A stretch of DNA of 64,000 bases, taken from positions 1,054,001 through 1,118,000 of the forward strand of contig NZ_AP017295.1 in NCBI RefSeq assembly GCF_001548375.1. The letters are read 5' to 3'. The notes beneath the pieces were generated by a model. The model worked only from the letters and a program-made list of their open reading frames with translations. It was not told where the DNA came from and ran no database searches. Source of the stretch: Nostoc sp. NIES-3756 (GTDB lineage: Bacteria > Cyanobacteriota > Cyanobacteriia > Cyanobacteriales > Nostocaceae). Shown here piece by piece: positions 17,121-27,649 of the stretch (positions are counted from its first letter, which is position 1; every line of letters begins with the position of its first letter). Both the position numbers and the translations under genes were made by a program.

Positions 17121-17528
17121 ATGAAAAAGTTCTCAGCTTTAGGACGTTGGATAGCTACAGCCGTATTTTGTTTATCAGCGATCGCTTTCGTTTGGCAAGG
17201 TGCATTTTTCACCAACACCTCAGCAATGGCTGATTCCTCTACATATTTAATTGCCTCTTCCGACGCAACCGATGGTCTACGCGAAAAATCCAAAGAGTTC
17301 ATCCGCGACACAAAATCTACAGTAAAAGATGCAGCTAGATCAAATGCTAGCCGTGTTAATGATGCAACTGACAATAACAACACTGTTGAGCGTAAAGCTA
17401 ACAAAGATGCGTCTCGCGTTCAAAGAAGAGCAGAAGAAGATGCAGCTCGCACCGAAAGAGCAGTAGACAATAACCTCAATGCTGTTGAGCGTACTATTGA
17501 TAACATTAAAGGCGCTTTTAACCAATAA
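17121..17528 (+). CDS. Exported, repetitive Ala/Asp/Arg-rich helical protein
   Basis: About 135 residues from the ATG at 17121. Upstream in-frame ATGs at 17088 and 17103 are also possible, and none has a good ribosome site. The N terminus MKKFSALGRWIATAVFCLSAIAF looks like a signal peptide. The mature part is a hydrophilic helix with repeated KDAARSNASRVNDATDNN / KDASRVQRRAEEDAARTERAVDNN blocks of about 30 residues. It resembles small stress-induced periplasmic or LEA-like helical proteins, but I do not recognise a named family. It is a single gene followed by a terminator. Confidence 0.7.
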   Translation: MKKFSALGRWIATAVFCLSAIAFVWQGAFFTNTSAMADSSTYLIASSDATDGLREKSKEFIRDTKSTVKDAARSNASRVNDATDNNNTVERKANKDASRVQRRAEEDAARTERAVDNNLNAVERTIDNIKGAFNQ

Positions 17529-17552
17529 ATAAACGGTAAAAGCAGAGATTGT

Positions 17553-17587
17553 AAATGCCCGGTTTAGTAAAAGAATCGGGCATTTTG
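17553..17587 (+). terminator. Rho-independent terminator
   Basis: AAATGCCCG and CGGGCATTT pair around an AT-rich loop and are followed by TTGTTG, 25 bp after the stop of the exported helical protein gene. Confidence 0.8.
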
Positions 17588-17922
17588 TTGTTGATATAGT
17601 AGGGGCAACATGACAGATATAAAAGTTGTTTGCTATTAGAGTCTGATAATTACTTGATTTTTGGCATTACTGAATTAAGATATAAAATGCTAAGTTAGCC
17701 TTTGCGCCTACTGTTTTCTTCGTAACGCTACCACGAATGCCGAATGCGTAAGACAGACTGTGTTTTTAATTCACATTAAGCGTAAATTATTAAATATCTT
17801 AATAGTTTAGGTATACTAAGAAAATGTGGTGTGTTAAATACTATCAAAATATGTAATCAGTTAAGTTTTATATAAATTGATTATTATCTTAGTTTAAAAA
17901 ACATTGTAAATATATACGCTAT
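17588..17922. other. AT-rich intergenic region
   Basis: 335 bp upstream of the Gfo/Idh/MocA gene, strongly AT-rich towards its 3' end. It probably holds that gene's promoter. I see no ORF, array or RNA. Confidence 0.4.
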
Positions 17923-19044
17923 ATGTCTGAATTACAAACAAACCCGGGTAAAATTGGTGTGGCAATTGTTGGGACTGGTTTTGGTCAAAAAGTTCATATT
18001 CCTGCATTTCAAGCCCATCATCGTACCGAAATAGTTGCAATTTATCACCGCGATATTAATAAAGCTAAAACAATTGCCCAAGGGAATGATATTCCTTATG
18101 CTTTTGATAGCATTACTGATGTTGTTAATCTACCAGAAGTCCAAGCAGTTAGCATTGCTACGCCGCCTTTTCTGCATTATGAAATGGCAAAGGCAGTATT
18201 AAAAGCAGGCAAACATTTACTTTTAGAAAAACCAGTTACGCTAAATGTGGCTCAAGCACAAGAACTATATCAATTAGCGCAAAAACAAGATGTAATTGCT
18301 ACTGTAGATTTTGAGTTTCGTTTTGTACCCGCATGGCAACTATTCGCAGAACTTTTAGCTTCAGGCTATGTAGGAACCCCTCGCTTAATTAGAATTGACT
18401 GGTTAGGTTCCTCCCGCGCTGATAATTCTCGTCCTTGGAACTGGTATTCTTCGCAAGAAAAAGGTGGTGGTGCTTTAGGTTCGTTAGGTTCCCACGCTTT
18501 TGATTACATTTACTGGCTATTTGGTTCAGTTCGTAGATTAAATGCACATTTGAGTACAGCAATTCCTCAACGAGTTGACCCCATTAGTGGTGAGTTAAAG
18601 CCAGTAGAGACAGATGATACTTGTATGCTGTCACTGGAATTAGCTAATGGCACACCTTGTCAGGTAACTATCAGTGCTGTGGTTCATGCTAGTAGAACCC
18701 ACTGGGTAGAAGTATATGGCGATCGCGGTACTCTAGTTATTGGTAGTGAAAATCAAAAAGACTACATCCACGGTTTCCGTGTTTGGGGTTCACAACCAGG
18801 CCAACCACTTACAGAAATCGAAATCCCCCAAAGACTACTATTCCCCCAACATTACCCCGACGGACGCATTTGTGCCTTCCTACGTGTAGTAGACCAATGG
18901 GTACAAGGAATTAATCACCACAAGCAAATAGTACCATCCTTAAAAGAAGGAGTTTATTCTCAGTTGTTGATGGACTTATCGCATCAATCCCATAAAACTG
19001 GTAGTTGGGTAGATGTACCAAATTTAGAAAATTATCTAACTTAA
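17923..19044 (+). CDS. Gfo/Idh/MocA-family NAD(P)-dependent oxidoreductase
   Basis: A 373-residue protein. The Rossmann fold is marked by GVAIVGTGFGQKVHIPAF near residues 12-29, followed by SIATPPFLHYEMAKAVLKAGKHLLLEKPVTLN, which contains the family EKP motif. A GFO_IDH_MocA C-terminal domain includes GGGALGSLGSHAFDYIYWLFG. The family oxidises or epimerises sugars, inositols or related hydroxy compounds using NAD(P), and the substrate here cannot be read from sequence. It is cytosolic, full length and monocistronic. Confidence 0.9.
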   Translation: MSELQTNPGKIGVAIVGTGFGQKVHIPAFQAHHRTEIVAIYHRDINKAKTIAQGNDIPYAFDSITDVVNLPEVQAVSIATPPFLHYEMAKAVLKAGKHLLLEKPVTLNVAQAQELYQLAQKQDVIATVDFEFRFVPAWQLFAELLASGYVGTPRLIRIDWLGSSRADNSRPWNWYSSQEKGGGALGSLGSHAFDYIYWLFGSVRRLNAHLSTAIPQRVDPISGELKPVETDDTCMLSLELANGTPCQVTISAVVHASRTHWVEVYGDRGTLVIGSENQKDYIHGFRVWGSQPGQPLTEIEIPQRLLFPQHYPDGRICAFLRVVDQWVQGINHHKQIVPSLKEGVYSQLLMDLSHQSHKTGSWVDVPNLENYLT

Positions 19045-19293
19045 ACACAGATTTAAACAGAATTAATGTCATTAAATCTGGAACTAGAAGCCCGTTTCCA
19101 GAGGTGCTACAAAAATACAAACAGCGATCGCCTACACTTAATGAATCTTGCACAAGTAAGAACATCAATTAAGAAAAAATTTTCCACTTAGCTCAAAGTG
19201 CTTGACATAAAAGGATTATAGGAGCTAATGCTGTGTAACTTCCTTGCGCTGTCGAACGGCGATCGCCAAAATCATGAGCGCGCAACAAAATAC

Positions 19294-20304
19294 TCAAAAA
19301 ACCCTAAATCTTTTCATAGCTAAAGTAATACCAAGTGCGCCTAGAAAAATAAGACTTGGAGTAGTCCTAGTTTTAGGAACTGGCTTCGGAACTGGCTTCG
19401 GAACTGATTCTTTTTGAAAGAGTAGATTTTGTGCGTAACTAAGCCCGCCACTACCACGAGAGACAAAAGTATCAATAAATTTTCCATTCTTCCCATTGAA
19501 GCGTAATACTGAATTTCCAAACTGACTAGTTACATATAGATTGTTGTCGGGGCCAAAAGTAAGGCTCATACCATCTGTTGTATCTGGAATATTTTTAGCG
19601 AATGTATCTATGAAAGTTCCATTTTGTCCGTTAAATCTGAGAACTTGACCATTCCCCCCAGCACCATCAACAGCAAGATATAGGTTATTGCCAAGTCCAA
19701 AAACTAGCTCTTGAGGGGCATTCTTTGCGCTAGTTGCAAAGACATCGATGAAATCACCATTTGAACCGTTGTAGCGTAGAACTTGGTTGGTGATTCGGCT
19801 GCCAACATATAGATTTCCATCAGGGCCAAAGGTTAATCCTTCAGGGCCATCGAGTCCGCCGCGCCCTTTAGGAACAAAGTTATCAATAAATGCTCCAGTA
19901 TTACCATTAAAACGAACAACTCTGTCATTGCCGAAATCTGTCACGTAGAGATTTTTATCAGCTCCAAAAGTAATGCTGGAGATCAAAGACAGACTGGCAT
20001 CATTAACAAATGTATCGATGAATTGACCTGTTGCCCCATCGTAGCGACGGATAGCACCTGATCCACCAAGACCCATACCGACATATAAATTACCATCAGG
20101 GCCAAAGGTCATACTGGTTGGGGCATCGCCAGGTAGCCCTTGAGCAAAAATTCTAATAAATTCACCAGTTGTATGATCGAAGCTGAGAACGTCACCACTG
20201 TCGAAGCTGGCAACAAGAAGAGCCGCCTCTACGCTACTAGTCCAACCTAGTATAAGGGTTAATGATAGGCTGAACGTGAGTAATACTTGAAGAAAACCTT
20301 TCAT
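19294..20304 (-). CDS. Secreted NHL/SMP-30-like beta-propeller protein with C-terminal anchor
   Basis: About 336 residues from the ATG at 20304. A TTG three codons upstream is possible. The signal peptide is MKGFLQVLLTFSLSLTLILGWTSSVEA. Six or so repeats follow of the form FGPDGNLYVGS...VLRYNG.NGDFIDTF, a six-bladed propeller pattern. The C terminus is a KPVPKPVPK linker, a hydrophobic segment (SLIFLGALGITLA) and the basic end MKRFRVF. That layout matches a PEP-CTERM/exosortase sorting tail, but the PEP residues are replaced by VPKTRTTP. It is likely an extracellular or outer-membrane surface protein with unknown ligand. Confidence 0.82.
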   Translation of the reverse strand: MKGFLQVLLTFSLSLTLILGWTSSVEAALLVASFDSGDVLSFDHTTGEFIRIFAQGLPGDAPTSMTFGPDGNLYVGMGLGGSGAIRRYDGATGQFIDTFVNDASLSLISSITFGADKNLYVTDFGNDRVVRFNGNTGAFIDNFVPKGRGGLDGPEGLTFGPDGNLYVGSRITNQVLRYNGSNGDFIDVFATSAKNAPQELVFGLGNNLYLAVDGAGGNGQVLRFNGQNGTFIDTFAKNIPDTTDGMSLTFGPDNNLYVTSQFGNSVLRFNGKNGKFIDTFVSRGSGGLSYAQNLLFQKESVPKPVPKPVPKTRTTPSLIFLGALGITLAMKRFRVF

Positions 20305-20327
20305 TACATCCAAAAAGCTCTTACTAG

Positions 20328-20675
20328 TTATACCAATTCAAAAAATGTTTGCGACAGTCCCAAAGTCTTATTTAACCACTGTTGTATTTGTGTATACCTT
20401 TGAAATTTTGCTTCTGGTTGTTCAAGTTGTTTGCTTAGACTTGATACTGCCCAATCTGGTATTACTCTTGAAATATTATTAACCTACAAAGTTATTTGCC
20501 TACGATAAGGATTACTACTAGAATTTATACCGAAAAAAGTTTGACCATTTATTTCTAGTTTAGCAATTGTTGATCCGTCAGTTTCACTATCAGCAGGAGT
20601 TAAACCCAGATGATGCCTATATTCAGCCAAGTCATCAAAAACACTGTCCACTATATTTTTACTAGTTCCACACAC
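20328..20675 (-). pseudogene. Broken ORF, possible deaminase-like toxin remnant
   Basis: A 63-codon segment (possible GTG start at 20675) contains TIAKLEINGQTFFGINSSSNPYRRQITL, ends at TAG (20484-20486), and then continues in the same frame for 51 codons (VNNISRVIPDWAVSSLSKQL...) to TAA at 20328. EINGQTFFGINS resembles the start of some bacterial toxin-type deaminase domains, but the His/Cys zinc motifs are absent. Its 5' end meets the psaB terminator directly. I read it as a degraded fragment. The family assignment is tentative. Confidence 0.45.
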
Positions 20676-20676
20676 G

Positions 20677-20709
20677 AAAAAATCCCCCGCCGTAAGGTGG
20701 GGGATTTTT
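20677..20709 (-). terminator. psaB rho-independent terminator
   Basis: On the minus strand AAAAATCCCCC pairs perfectly with GGGGGATTTTT around a 10-nt loop, 30 bp after the psaB stop, and ends in a T-run. It is a very strong terminator, as expected for a highly expressed operon. Confidence 0.9.
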
Positions 20710-20738
20710 ATTAATTACCTACAAAACTAGTAGCCAGA

Positions 20739-22970
20739 TCAACCGAACTTACCAGCAGTGGAGGCGATGAGGAAGGCTGCGTAGGTGAGGACATAGCCGA
20801 CGGTGAAGTGTGCTAGACCAACTACACGAGCTTGGACGATGGAGAGAGCAACGGGCTTGTCTTTCCAGCGAACGAGGTTAGCGATAGGAGTACGTTCGTG
20901 CGCCCAAACTAGGGTTTCGATCAACTCTTGCCAGTAACCTCTCCAAGAGATGAGGAACATGAAACCAGTAGCCCAAACTAGGTGTCCGAAGAGGAACATC
21001 CAAGCCCAGACGGACAGATTGTTTACACCGTAGGGGTTGTAACCGTTGATCAACTGAGCGGAGTTAGCCCAGAGGTAGTCACGGAACCAGCCCATGAGGT
21101 AGGTAGAGTTTTCGTTGAACTGAGCAACGTTACCTTGCCAAATACCTAAGTGTTTCCAGTGCCAGTAGAAAGTTACCCAACCTACTGTATTCAATGCCCA
21201 GAAGAGGGATAGGTAGAAAGAGTCCCAAGCGGAGATATCGCAAGTACCGCCACGACCAGGGCCATCACAAGGGAAGGCATAGCCGAAGTCCTTTTTATCG
21301 GGCATCAGCTTGGAACCACGAGCATCCAAAGCACCTTTGACTAGGATGAGGGTGGTGGTGTGCAGACCCAAGGCGATCGCATGGTGTACCAGGAAGTCGC
21401 CAGGGCCAATTGTTAAGAACAGGGAGTTAGTACCAGAGTTAATGGCATCTAACCAGCCGCTTAACCATACGTTGCCGTAGTTGGGGTAAGCGGTGTAAGC
21501 AACGCTATCGGGGTTCGACAACAAGGTGTCTAAGCCGTAGAGTACTTTACCGTGAGCAGCTTGAACGAACTGAGCGAATACCGGTTCAATCAAAATTTGC
21601 TTTTCAGGAGTACCAAAAGCAACTACTACGTCGTTGTGAACGTACAGGCCCAAGGTGTGGAAGCCTAAGAAGAGGGATACCCAGCTGAGGTGAGAGATAA
21701 TCGCTTCTTTGTGCTTCAGAACACGGTCAAGGACGTTGCCTTTGTTTTGTTCGGGGTCGTAGTCACGAACCCAGAAGATTGCTGCGTGAGCAAATGCACC
21801 AACCAGCAGGAATACTGCGATGTATTGGTGGTGGGTGTACAACGCTGCCTGTGTTGTGTAGTCCTTCGCAATGAATGCGTAAGGAGGCAGGGAGTACATG
21901 TGTTGTGCTACCAGTGAGGTAACGGTTCCCAGAGCTGCCAATGCCAAAGACAATTGGAAGTGAAGGGAGTTGTTGATTGTGTCGTAAAGACCTTGGTGAG
22001 GTAGGTTGAACTGACCTTCACTCTTGCTACCGGGTACTAAACCAGCTTTGGCGTTCAGCATTTCTTTGATGCTGTGACCAATACCGAAGTTGGTGCGGTA
22101 CATGTGACCAGCAACGATGAAGATAACAGCGATCGCCAAATGGTGATGCGCCATATCTGTCAACCACAGGGATTCTGTCTGAGGATGGAAACCACCTAAG
22201 AAGGTCAGAATCGCTGTACCAGCTCCTTGAGAGGTGCTGAAAACGTGTCCTGCTGTATCAGGGTTTTGAGCGTATACGCCCCAGTTACCTGTAAAGAAGG
22301 GTTGCAAGCCTGCTGGGTGGGGTGCGGTGCTTAAGAAGTTATCCCAACCTACGTGCTGTCCGCGAGATTCGGGGATAGCAACGTGAATCAAGTGACCAGC
22401 CCAAGCCAAAGAGCTAACACCGAACAAACCTGCCAAGTGGTGGTTTAGACGGGGTTCAGCACTCTTGAACCAAGAGAGGCTAGGACGGAACTTGGGTTGT
22501 AAGTGCAACCAACCTGCGAACAGGAACAATGCAGCCAACAACAACAGGAATACAGAACCTGTATACAGTTCGCTGTTGGTACGCATACCGATGGTGTACC
22601 ACCAGTGGTAAACACCAGAGTAGGCGATGTTTACAGGGTTGCTTGCGCCAGCTTGGGTAAAAGCTTCAATTGCTGGTTTACCAAAGTGGGGATCCCAAAT
22701 AGCGTGAGCAATTGGGCGGACGTGTAGAGGGTCTTTAATCCACTGTTCAAAGTTACCTTGCCAGGCTACGTGGAACAGGAGGCTGGAAGCCCAAAGGAAG
22801 ATGATTGCCAAATGACCGAAGTGAGTAGCGAAAATCTTTTGGTAAAGATTTTCTTCGGTCATGCCATCATGGCTTTCAAAGTCGTTGCCCATCGCGATCG
22901 CATACCATATGCGCCGCGTGGTAGGGTCCTGTGCGAGATCCTGGCTAAATTTTGGAAATTTAGTTGCCAT
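20739..22970 (-). CDS. psaB: Photosystem I core protein PsaB (P700 apoprotein A2)
   Basis: A 743-residue membrane protein with about 11 transmembrane helices, forming with PsaA the heterodimer that carries P700, A0, A1 and the FX cluster. It starts [20 protein letters not shown] and contains the FX-binding loop [18 protein letters not shown] and many chlorophyll-ligand histidines ([18 protein letters not shown]). The end is [23 protein letters not shown]. Full length. It lies 125 bp downstream of psaA in the usual psaAB operon, with AGAGGAAA upstream of the ATG. Confidence 0.99.
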   Translation of the reverse strand: MATKFPKFSQDLAQDPTTRRIWYAIAMGNDFESHDGMTEENLYQKIFATHFGHLAIIFLWASSLLFHVAWQGNFEQWIKDPLHVRPIAHAIWDPHFGKPAIEAFTQAGASNPVNIAYSGVYHWWYTIGMRTNSELYTGSVFLLLLAALFLFAGWLHLQPKFRPSLSWFKSAEPRLNHHLAGLFGVSSLAWAGHLIHVAIPESRGQHVGWDNFLSTAPHPAGLQPFFTGNWGVYAQNPDTAGHVFSTSQGAGTAILTFLGGFHPQTESLWLTDMAHHHLAIAVIFIVAGHMYRTNFGIGHSIKEMLNAKAGLVPGSKSEGQFNLPHQGLYDTINNSLHFQLSLALAALGTVTSLVAQHMYSLPPYAFIAKDYTTQAALYTHHQYIAVFLLVGAFAHAAIFWVRDYDPEQNKGNVLDRVLKHKEAIISHLSWVSLFLGFHTLGLYVHNDVVVAFGTPEKQILIEPVFAQFVQAAHGKVLYGLDTLLSNPDSVAYTAYPNYGNVWLSGWLDAINSGTNSLFLTIGPGDFLVHHAIALGLHTTTLILVKGALDARGSKLMPDKKDFGYAFPCDGPGRGGTCDISAWDSFYLSLFWALNTVGWVTFYWHWKHLGIWQGNVAQFNENSTYLMGWFRDYLWANSAQLINGYNPYGVNNLSVWAWMFLFGHLVWATGFMFLISWRGYWQELIETLVWAHERTPIANLVRWKDKPVALSIVQARVVGLAHFTVGYVLTYAAFLIASTAGKFG

Positions 22971-23095
22971 AGGTTTTGATATTTCCTCTGACCTTTAGCC
23001 ATCATTTATCAGCTTTAGGATAGTTATGAGTGCTGAGTTAAAGGTATTATTCTATATCCAACAACTCATCACCCATAACTGGATGTAGCTAATTG

Positions 23096-25354
23096 CTAGC
23101 CTACAGAAAGTATGTGTGCGTGGAAGAATGCCCAGGTTGTAGCAATTCCTCCCAGGAGGTAGTGAGCCACACCAACAGCGCGACCTTGAGTAATGCTCAG
23201 AGCGCGGGGTTGGATTGAAGGAGCTACCTTCAGTTTATTATGCGCCCAAACGATGGACTCAATTAATTCTTGCCAGTAACCGCGACCACTGAACAAGAAC
23301 ATTAAGCTGAATGCCCATACGAAGTGTGCGCCTAAGAACATTAATCCATAACCGGACAATGCACTTCCGTAGGAGTTGATTACTTGGGAAGCTTGCGCCC
23401 ACAAGAAATCACGCAACCAGCCGTTGATTGTGATGGCACTTTGGGCAAAGTTACCACCAGTGATGTGAGACACATTACCTGCTGCGTCTACGGTTCCCCA
23501 GACATCAGACTGCATTTTCCAGCTGAAGTGGAAAATTACAATTGATAGGGAGTTGTACATCCAGAATAAGCCGAGGAATACGTGATCCCAACCGGATACT
23601 TGACATGTACCACCACGACCGGGGCCATCGCAAGGGAAGCGGAAGCCCAAGTTTGCTTTGTCTGGAATCAGACGAGAGCTGCGGGCAAACAGTACACCTT
23701 TGAGCAGGATGAGAACTGTTACGTGGATGGTGAAGGCATGGATGTGGTGGATTAAGAAGTCGGCTGTGCCTAGTGCAATAGGCATCATTGCGACTTTACC
23801 ACCTACAGCCAATATGCCGCCGCCAAAAGCGTAGCTTACAGGCTCTAAAGCATTGGGTGCAGTGCCACCAGGAGCTAAGGTGTGGATGTTTTGTACCCAC
23901 TGAGCAAATACTGGTTGCAACTGAATTGCTGTGTCGGAGAACATGTCTTGGGGACGACCCAAGGCGCGCATTGTGTCGTTGTGGATGTACAGACCAAAGC
24001 TGTGGAAGCCAAGGAAAATAGACACCCAGTTCAGGTGGGAAATAATTGCATCCCGGTGACGAATCACCCGATCCAATAAGTTGTTTTGGTTAACAACAGG
24101 ATCATAATCCCGCACCATAAAGATTGCCGCGTGAGCAGCACCACCGACGATTAAGAATCCGCCGATCCAAATGTGGTGGGTGAAAATGCACAACTGAGTA
24201 GCGTAGTCAGTTGCCAAGTAGGGGTAGGGAGGCATCGCGTACATGTGGTGCGCGATGATGATGGTCAAGGAACCCAAGAAGGCAAGGTTAGTGGCCAATT
24301 GGGCGTGCCAAGATGTGGTGAGGTTTTCATAGAGACCTTTGTGACCTTCGCCTGTGAAGGGGCCTTTGTGGTTCTCTAGAATTTCCTTGATGCTGTGACC
24401 GATACCCCAGTTGGTGCGGTATTGGTGTCCAGCGATGATGAACAATACAGCGATCGCCAAGTGGTGGTGAGCAATGTCAGTCATCCACAAGCCACCGGTA
24501 ACTGGGTTTAAACCGCCCTTGAAGGTCAAGAAGTCAGCGTACTGACCCCAATTCAAGGTGAAGAATGGTGCTAAACCAGCAGCAAAGCCGGGGAACAGGT
24601 CGATCAACAGGTCTTTGTTCAGGATGAACTCATGAGGCAAGGGGATATCTTTGACAGCCACCCCTGCATCCAAAAGCTTGTTGATTGGTGCGGACACGTG
24701 AATGATGTGTCCAGTCCATCCCAAGGAACCGCAACCTAGCAATACTGCCAAGTGGTGGTTCAGCATCGACTCCACGTTTTGGAACCATTCCAATTTAGGA
24801 GCGCGCTTGTGGTAGTGGAACCAACCAGCGAACAAGAACAAGCCTGCTAATACCAAGCCACCGATCGCTGTTACATATAGCTGGAAGGAGTTGGTGATAC
24901 CCCAGCCACGCCATACTTGGAACAAGCCAGAGGTGATTTGAATACCGTGGAATCCACCACCAACATCACCATTCAATATGTCTTGTCCCACAATGGGCCA
25001 TACGACTTGAGCACTGGGTCTCACGTTCAATGGGTCACTTAACCAGGCTTCGTAGTTAGAGAACTTCGCGCCGTGGAAAATCATCCCGCTCAACCAAATT
25101 GTCACAACGGCTAAATGACCGAAGTGAGCCGCAAATATTTTGCGGGAGATGTCTTCTAAATCGCTTGTATGTGTATCAAAATCGTGGGCGAGGGCATGGA
25201 GGTTCCAAATCCAGGTGGTGGTTTTGGGGCCTCTAGCTAGAGTTCTGTCAAAGTGTCCTGGTTGGGCCCATTTTTCAAATGAGGTAGGAACCGGGTCTTT
25301 GTCAACGATGACTCTTGCTTTTTTCTCCTCTCGCTCCGGAGGACTGATTGTCAT
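23096..25354 (-). CDS. psaA: Photosystem I core protein PsaA (P700 apoprotein A1)
   Basis: A 752-residue protein with the FX loop [19 protein letters not shown] and the conserved helices of the P700 heterodimer. It acts in thylakoid membranes, passing electrons from P700 to FX. The ORF is open 15 codons upstream, but the known N terminus [15 protein letters not shown] and a consensus AGGAGG (plus-strand cctcct at 25359-25364) fix the ATG at 25354. It is the first gene of the psaAB operon, and a 700-bp upstream gap holds its control region. Confidence 0.99.
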   Translation of the reverse strand: MTISPPEREEKKARVIVDKDPVPTSFEKWAQPGHFDRTLARGPKTTTWIWNLHALAHDFDTHTSDLEDISRKIFAAHFGHLAVVTIWLSGMIFHGAKFSNYEAWLSDPLNVRPSAQVVWPIVGQDILNGDVGGGFHGIQITSGLFQVWRGWGITNSFQLYVTAIGGLVLAGLFLFAGWFHYHKRAPKLEWFQNVESMLNHHLAVLLGCGSLGWTGHIIHVSAPINKLLDAGVAVKDIPLPHEFILNKDLLIDLFPGFAAGLAPFFTLNWGQYADFLTFKGGLNPVTGGLWMTDIAHHHLAIAVLFIIAGHQYRTNWGIGHSIKEILENHKGPFTGEGHKGLYENLTTSWHAQLATNLAFLGSLTIIIAHHMYAMPPYPYLATDYATQLCIFTHHIWIGGFLIVGGAAHAAIFMVRDYDPVVNQNNLLDRVIRHRDAIISHLNWVSIFLGFHSFGLYIHNDTMRALGRPQDMFSDTAIQLQPVFAQWVQNIHTLAPGGTAPNALEPVSYAFGGGILAVGGKVAMMPIALGTADFLIHHIHAFTIHVTVLILLKGVLFARSSRLIPDKANLGFRFPCDGPGRGGTCQVSGWDHVFLGLFWMYNSLSIVIFHFSWKMQSDVWGTVDAAGNVSHITGGNFAQSAITINGWLRDFLWAQASQVINSYGSALSGYGLMFLGAHFVWAFSLMFLFSGRGYWQELIESIVWAHNKLKVAPSIQPRALSITQGRAVGVAHYLLGGIATTWAFFHAHILSVG

Positions 25355-26058
25355 TCGACCTCCTCTGGTGATAAGGAATGAGGAATCATGAAACCACAAA
25401 GTGTCTTTAGTCGCTTTCTCCAGTGATGTGGCTGGAGCAGCGATGAAGGAGCTATGTGGAAATTTGTTTCTGTTGAATTATAAAGTCTTAACTTGTACTT
25501 TGTTGGAGACATTTTAACAATAATTCAAAATCGCCGAAATATTTGTCAAATCTGCCTTTCCTCTGCAAAGTTTAGAGCAAAAAGTCAATACTTTCTTGAT
25601 TTAATTTACAAAGGATAACAATTCGTAAAACTTATGTTTTCTTATACCAGAAAGGGTACAAAAATGCTGAGTTTGCCTTTGGTATATTTGTTTTCTATTA
25701 ATTTTTAATATTACCATTCACAATTACAACAAATTGTAAAAAAAATCCTAATTTTTATTTTTTTCAAAAAAGTCGTGGTATGTGATGAAGATTTCACCTC
25801 ATAGGTCGTAGTGTGCGATCGCGCATTTCAGTCACAATAATTCAGGGTTTACCTGTCTCAGGGTGTAAGGATTTTTCATACCTCTACCTCTTCGCGCCTT
25901 GCCCAAACTCTGACAAGATCCCTCTCCAAACCTCTCCCCTGCTAGAAGAGAGGCTTTAAAACTCCATTCTCTTGTTAGGGAAGGGAATAGAGGGATTATG
26001 TATTCCTCTTAACGTCCTGTAGGTAAGTCCTGTAATTGTTTATCAGTGGGTGTAAAGC
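25355..26058. promoter_or_regulatory. psaA upstream control region
   Basis: 704 bp without genes, the largest gap in the window. Next to psaA is an AT-rich leader. On the minus strand at 25721-25740 lies TTTACAATTT followed by GTTGTAATTG, which partly matches the two direct repeats of the HLR1 element bound by RpaB. The far half (about 25860-26000) holds a degenerate GC-rich dispersed repeat and low-complexity sequence, and must contain the promoter of the lipoprotein gene at 26059. Confidence 0.4.
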
Positions 26059-27582
26059 ATGAATCCTTGGCACAAGCAGCCGTTAGGGAAGTTCCTCCGT
26101 GGAAGTTTTGCTATTTTTAGGTGGCTCGTTACATTAGTGTTAGTTTTGGCGCTGGCTAGTTGTGGAGACAAAGCTGTCAGTCAACAAGTACCTCTGTCCT
26201 CAACAACCAAACCTCAGCAGATTTCCGGGCAATTTTCTGAAGTTTCGCCACCATCAGTTATTCAAGAACTACGCTCAAGTTTAGAGATATATCAACCACA
26301 GGTTACTATAGTTACGCCTAAAGCAGATGAAGTTATCAGTGACAACACAGTCACAGTTAAGTTTCAAGTTAAAGACTTACCAATTTTTAAGCATCCGCAA
26401 TGGGAACTAGGCCCTCATCTACACGTAATCCTCGACAATCAACCTTATATACCCGTATATGATTTGAGTCAGCCGCTAGTGCTGTCTGATTTGTCTCCTG
26501 GTACTCATACTCTGCGCGTCTTTGCTTCCCGCCCTTGGCATGAAAGTTTTAAAAATGAGGGTGCTTACGCCCAGACAACATTCCATATTTTCACGACTAG
26601 TGACGATAATAATCCCGATCCCAAGCTACCTCTGTTAACCTACAGCCGTCCTCAAGCAAGCTATGGGGCAGAACCAATCTTGTTAGACTTTTACCTAACT
26701 AACGCCCCTTTACACTCAGTCGCTAAAGATGACCCTAATGATAAATTCAGTGATTGGCGTATTCGCTGCACTATTAATGGTGAAAGCTTTGTGTTTGATC
26801 GCTGGCAAGCAGTTTACCTTAAAGGCTTTAATGCTGGGAAGAATTGGGTAAAGCTGGAATTTCTGGATAATCAAGGTAATCCAGTTAAGAATGCCTTTAA
26901 CACTACAGTCAGGCTCTTTAACTACCAACCCAAAGATAAAGATACTCTCTCTAGAATTGTCAGAGGGGAATTGAAAGCTGATGAGGTACGTGGCATTGTA
27001 GATCCTGCTTATGTAGCTAAACCGCCAGTTCCCGAACCCACGCCTACAGCAACTCCCATCCCAGAACCGCAACTAGAAGTAACCCCAACACCTGAAGTTG
27101 CACCACCGCAACCAGAAGTAACCCCAACACCTGAAGTTGCACCACCGCAACCGGAAGTAACCCCAACACCTGAAGTTACACCACCGCAACCAGAAGTAAC
27201 TCCTACACTTGAACCTACCGAAATACCAGAAACACCAACACCTGAACCGAAAAAACCAAGATTTGGCGGATTTTTCAGCCGTCCTCGTTCTCAACCAGCA
27301 CCTAGTGTGAGTCCTAAACCACAGCCGGAGGTAACAGTTACCCCAGAACCACAGCCAGAGGTAACACCTACACCCCAGACGACTGAAACACCACAACCAG
27401 AGGCGACTATTACACCATTTCCAACAATTACTCCAGAACCACAGCTAGAAGAAACACCACAACCAGAAACCACACCTGCGCCCCAGGTAACTGAAACACC
27501 TGTAACTCAGCCTAAGAGAACAAACTTAGGCGATTATTTCAAACGTCGCCCAAGTCCAGCAACACCCACCGTCACAGAATAA
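26059..27582 (+). CDS. Lipoprotein with Pro/Thr/Glu-rich repeat tail
   Basis: A 507-residue protein. The N terminus ends in a lipobox (LALASCG, Cys about residue 35). The globular part (about 60-320) has beta-sandwich-like sequences such as PHLHVILDNQPYIPVYDL, SPGTHTLRVFASRPWHESFKNEGAY and ICTINGESFVFDRWQAVYLKGFNAGKNWVKLEF. The last 170 residues are PEVTPTPE-type repeats, including three near-identical units at 27080-27200, interrupted by two FGGFFSRPR/LGDYFKRRP patches. It is probably a membrane-anchored periplasmic protein with a wall-spanning linker. I do not know a function. Confidence 0.82.
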   Translation: MNPWHKQPLGKFLRGSFAIFRWLVTLVLVLALASCGDKAVSQQVPLSSTTKPQQISGQFSEVSPPSVIQELRSSLEIYQPQVTIVTPKADEVISDNTVTVKFQVKDLPIFKHPQWELGPHLHVILDNQPYIPVYDLSQPLVLSDLSPGTHTLRVFASRPWHESFKNEGAYAQTTFHIFTTSDDNNPDPKLPLLTYSRPQASYGAEPILLDFYLTNAPLHSVAKDDPNDKFSDWRIRCTINGESFVFDRWQAVYLKGFNAGKNWVKLEFLDNQGNPVKNAFNTTVRLFNYQPKDKDTLSRIVRGELKADEVRGIVDPAYVAKPPVPEPTPTATPIPEPQLEVTPTPEVAPPQPEVTPTPEVAPPQPEVTPTPEVTPPQPEVTPTLEPTEIPETPTPEPKKPRFGGFFSRPRSQPAPSVSPKPQPEVTVTPEPQPEVTPTPQTTETPQPEATITPFPTITPEPQLEETPQPETTPAPQVTETPVTQPKRTNLGDYFKRRPSPATPTVTE

Positions 27583-27589
27583 ACTAACC

Positions 27590-27638
27590 CTCTGTGTCTC
27601 TGTGGTAAAAATCTTTTTTAAACCACAGAGACACGGAG
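27590..27638. terminator. Long hairpin repeat between convergent genes
   Basis: A 17-nt arm (CTCTGTGTCTCTGTGGT) is repeated inverted with one mismatch at 27622-27638. The loop contains TTTTTT. It belongs to the cyanobacterial 'ctctgtg/cacagag' dispersed repeats and separates the lipoprotein and glutaminase genes. Confidence 0.65.
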
Positions 27639-27649
27639 GCACAGAGAAA

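Noticed and set aside
25355..25399. A 15-codon N-terminal extension of psaA
   Set aside because: The conserved PsaA N terminus and a consensus AGGAGG place the start at 25354.
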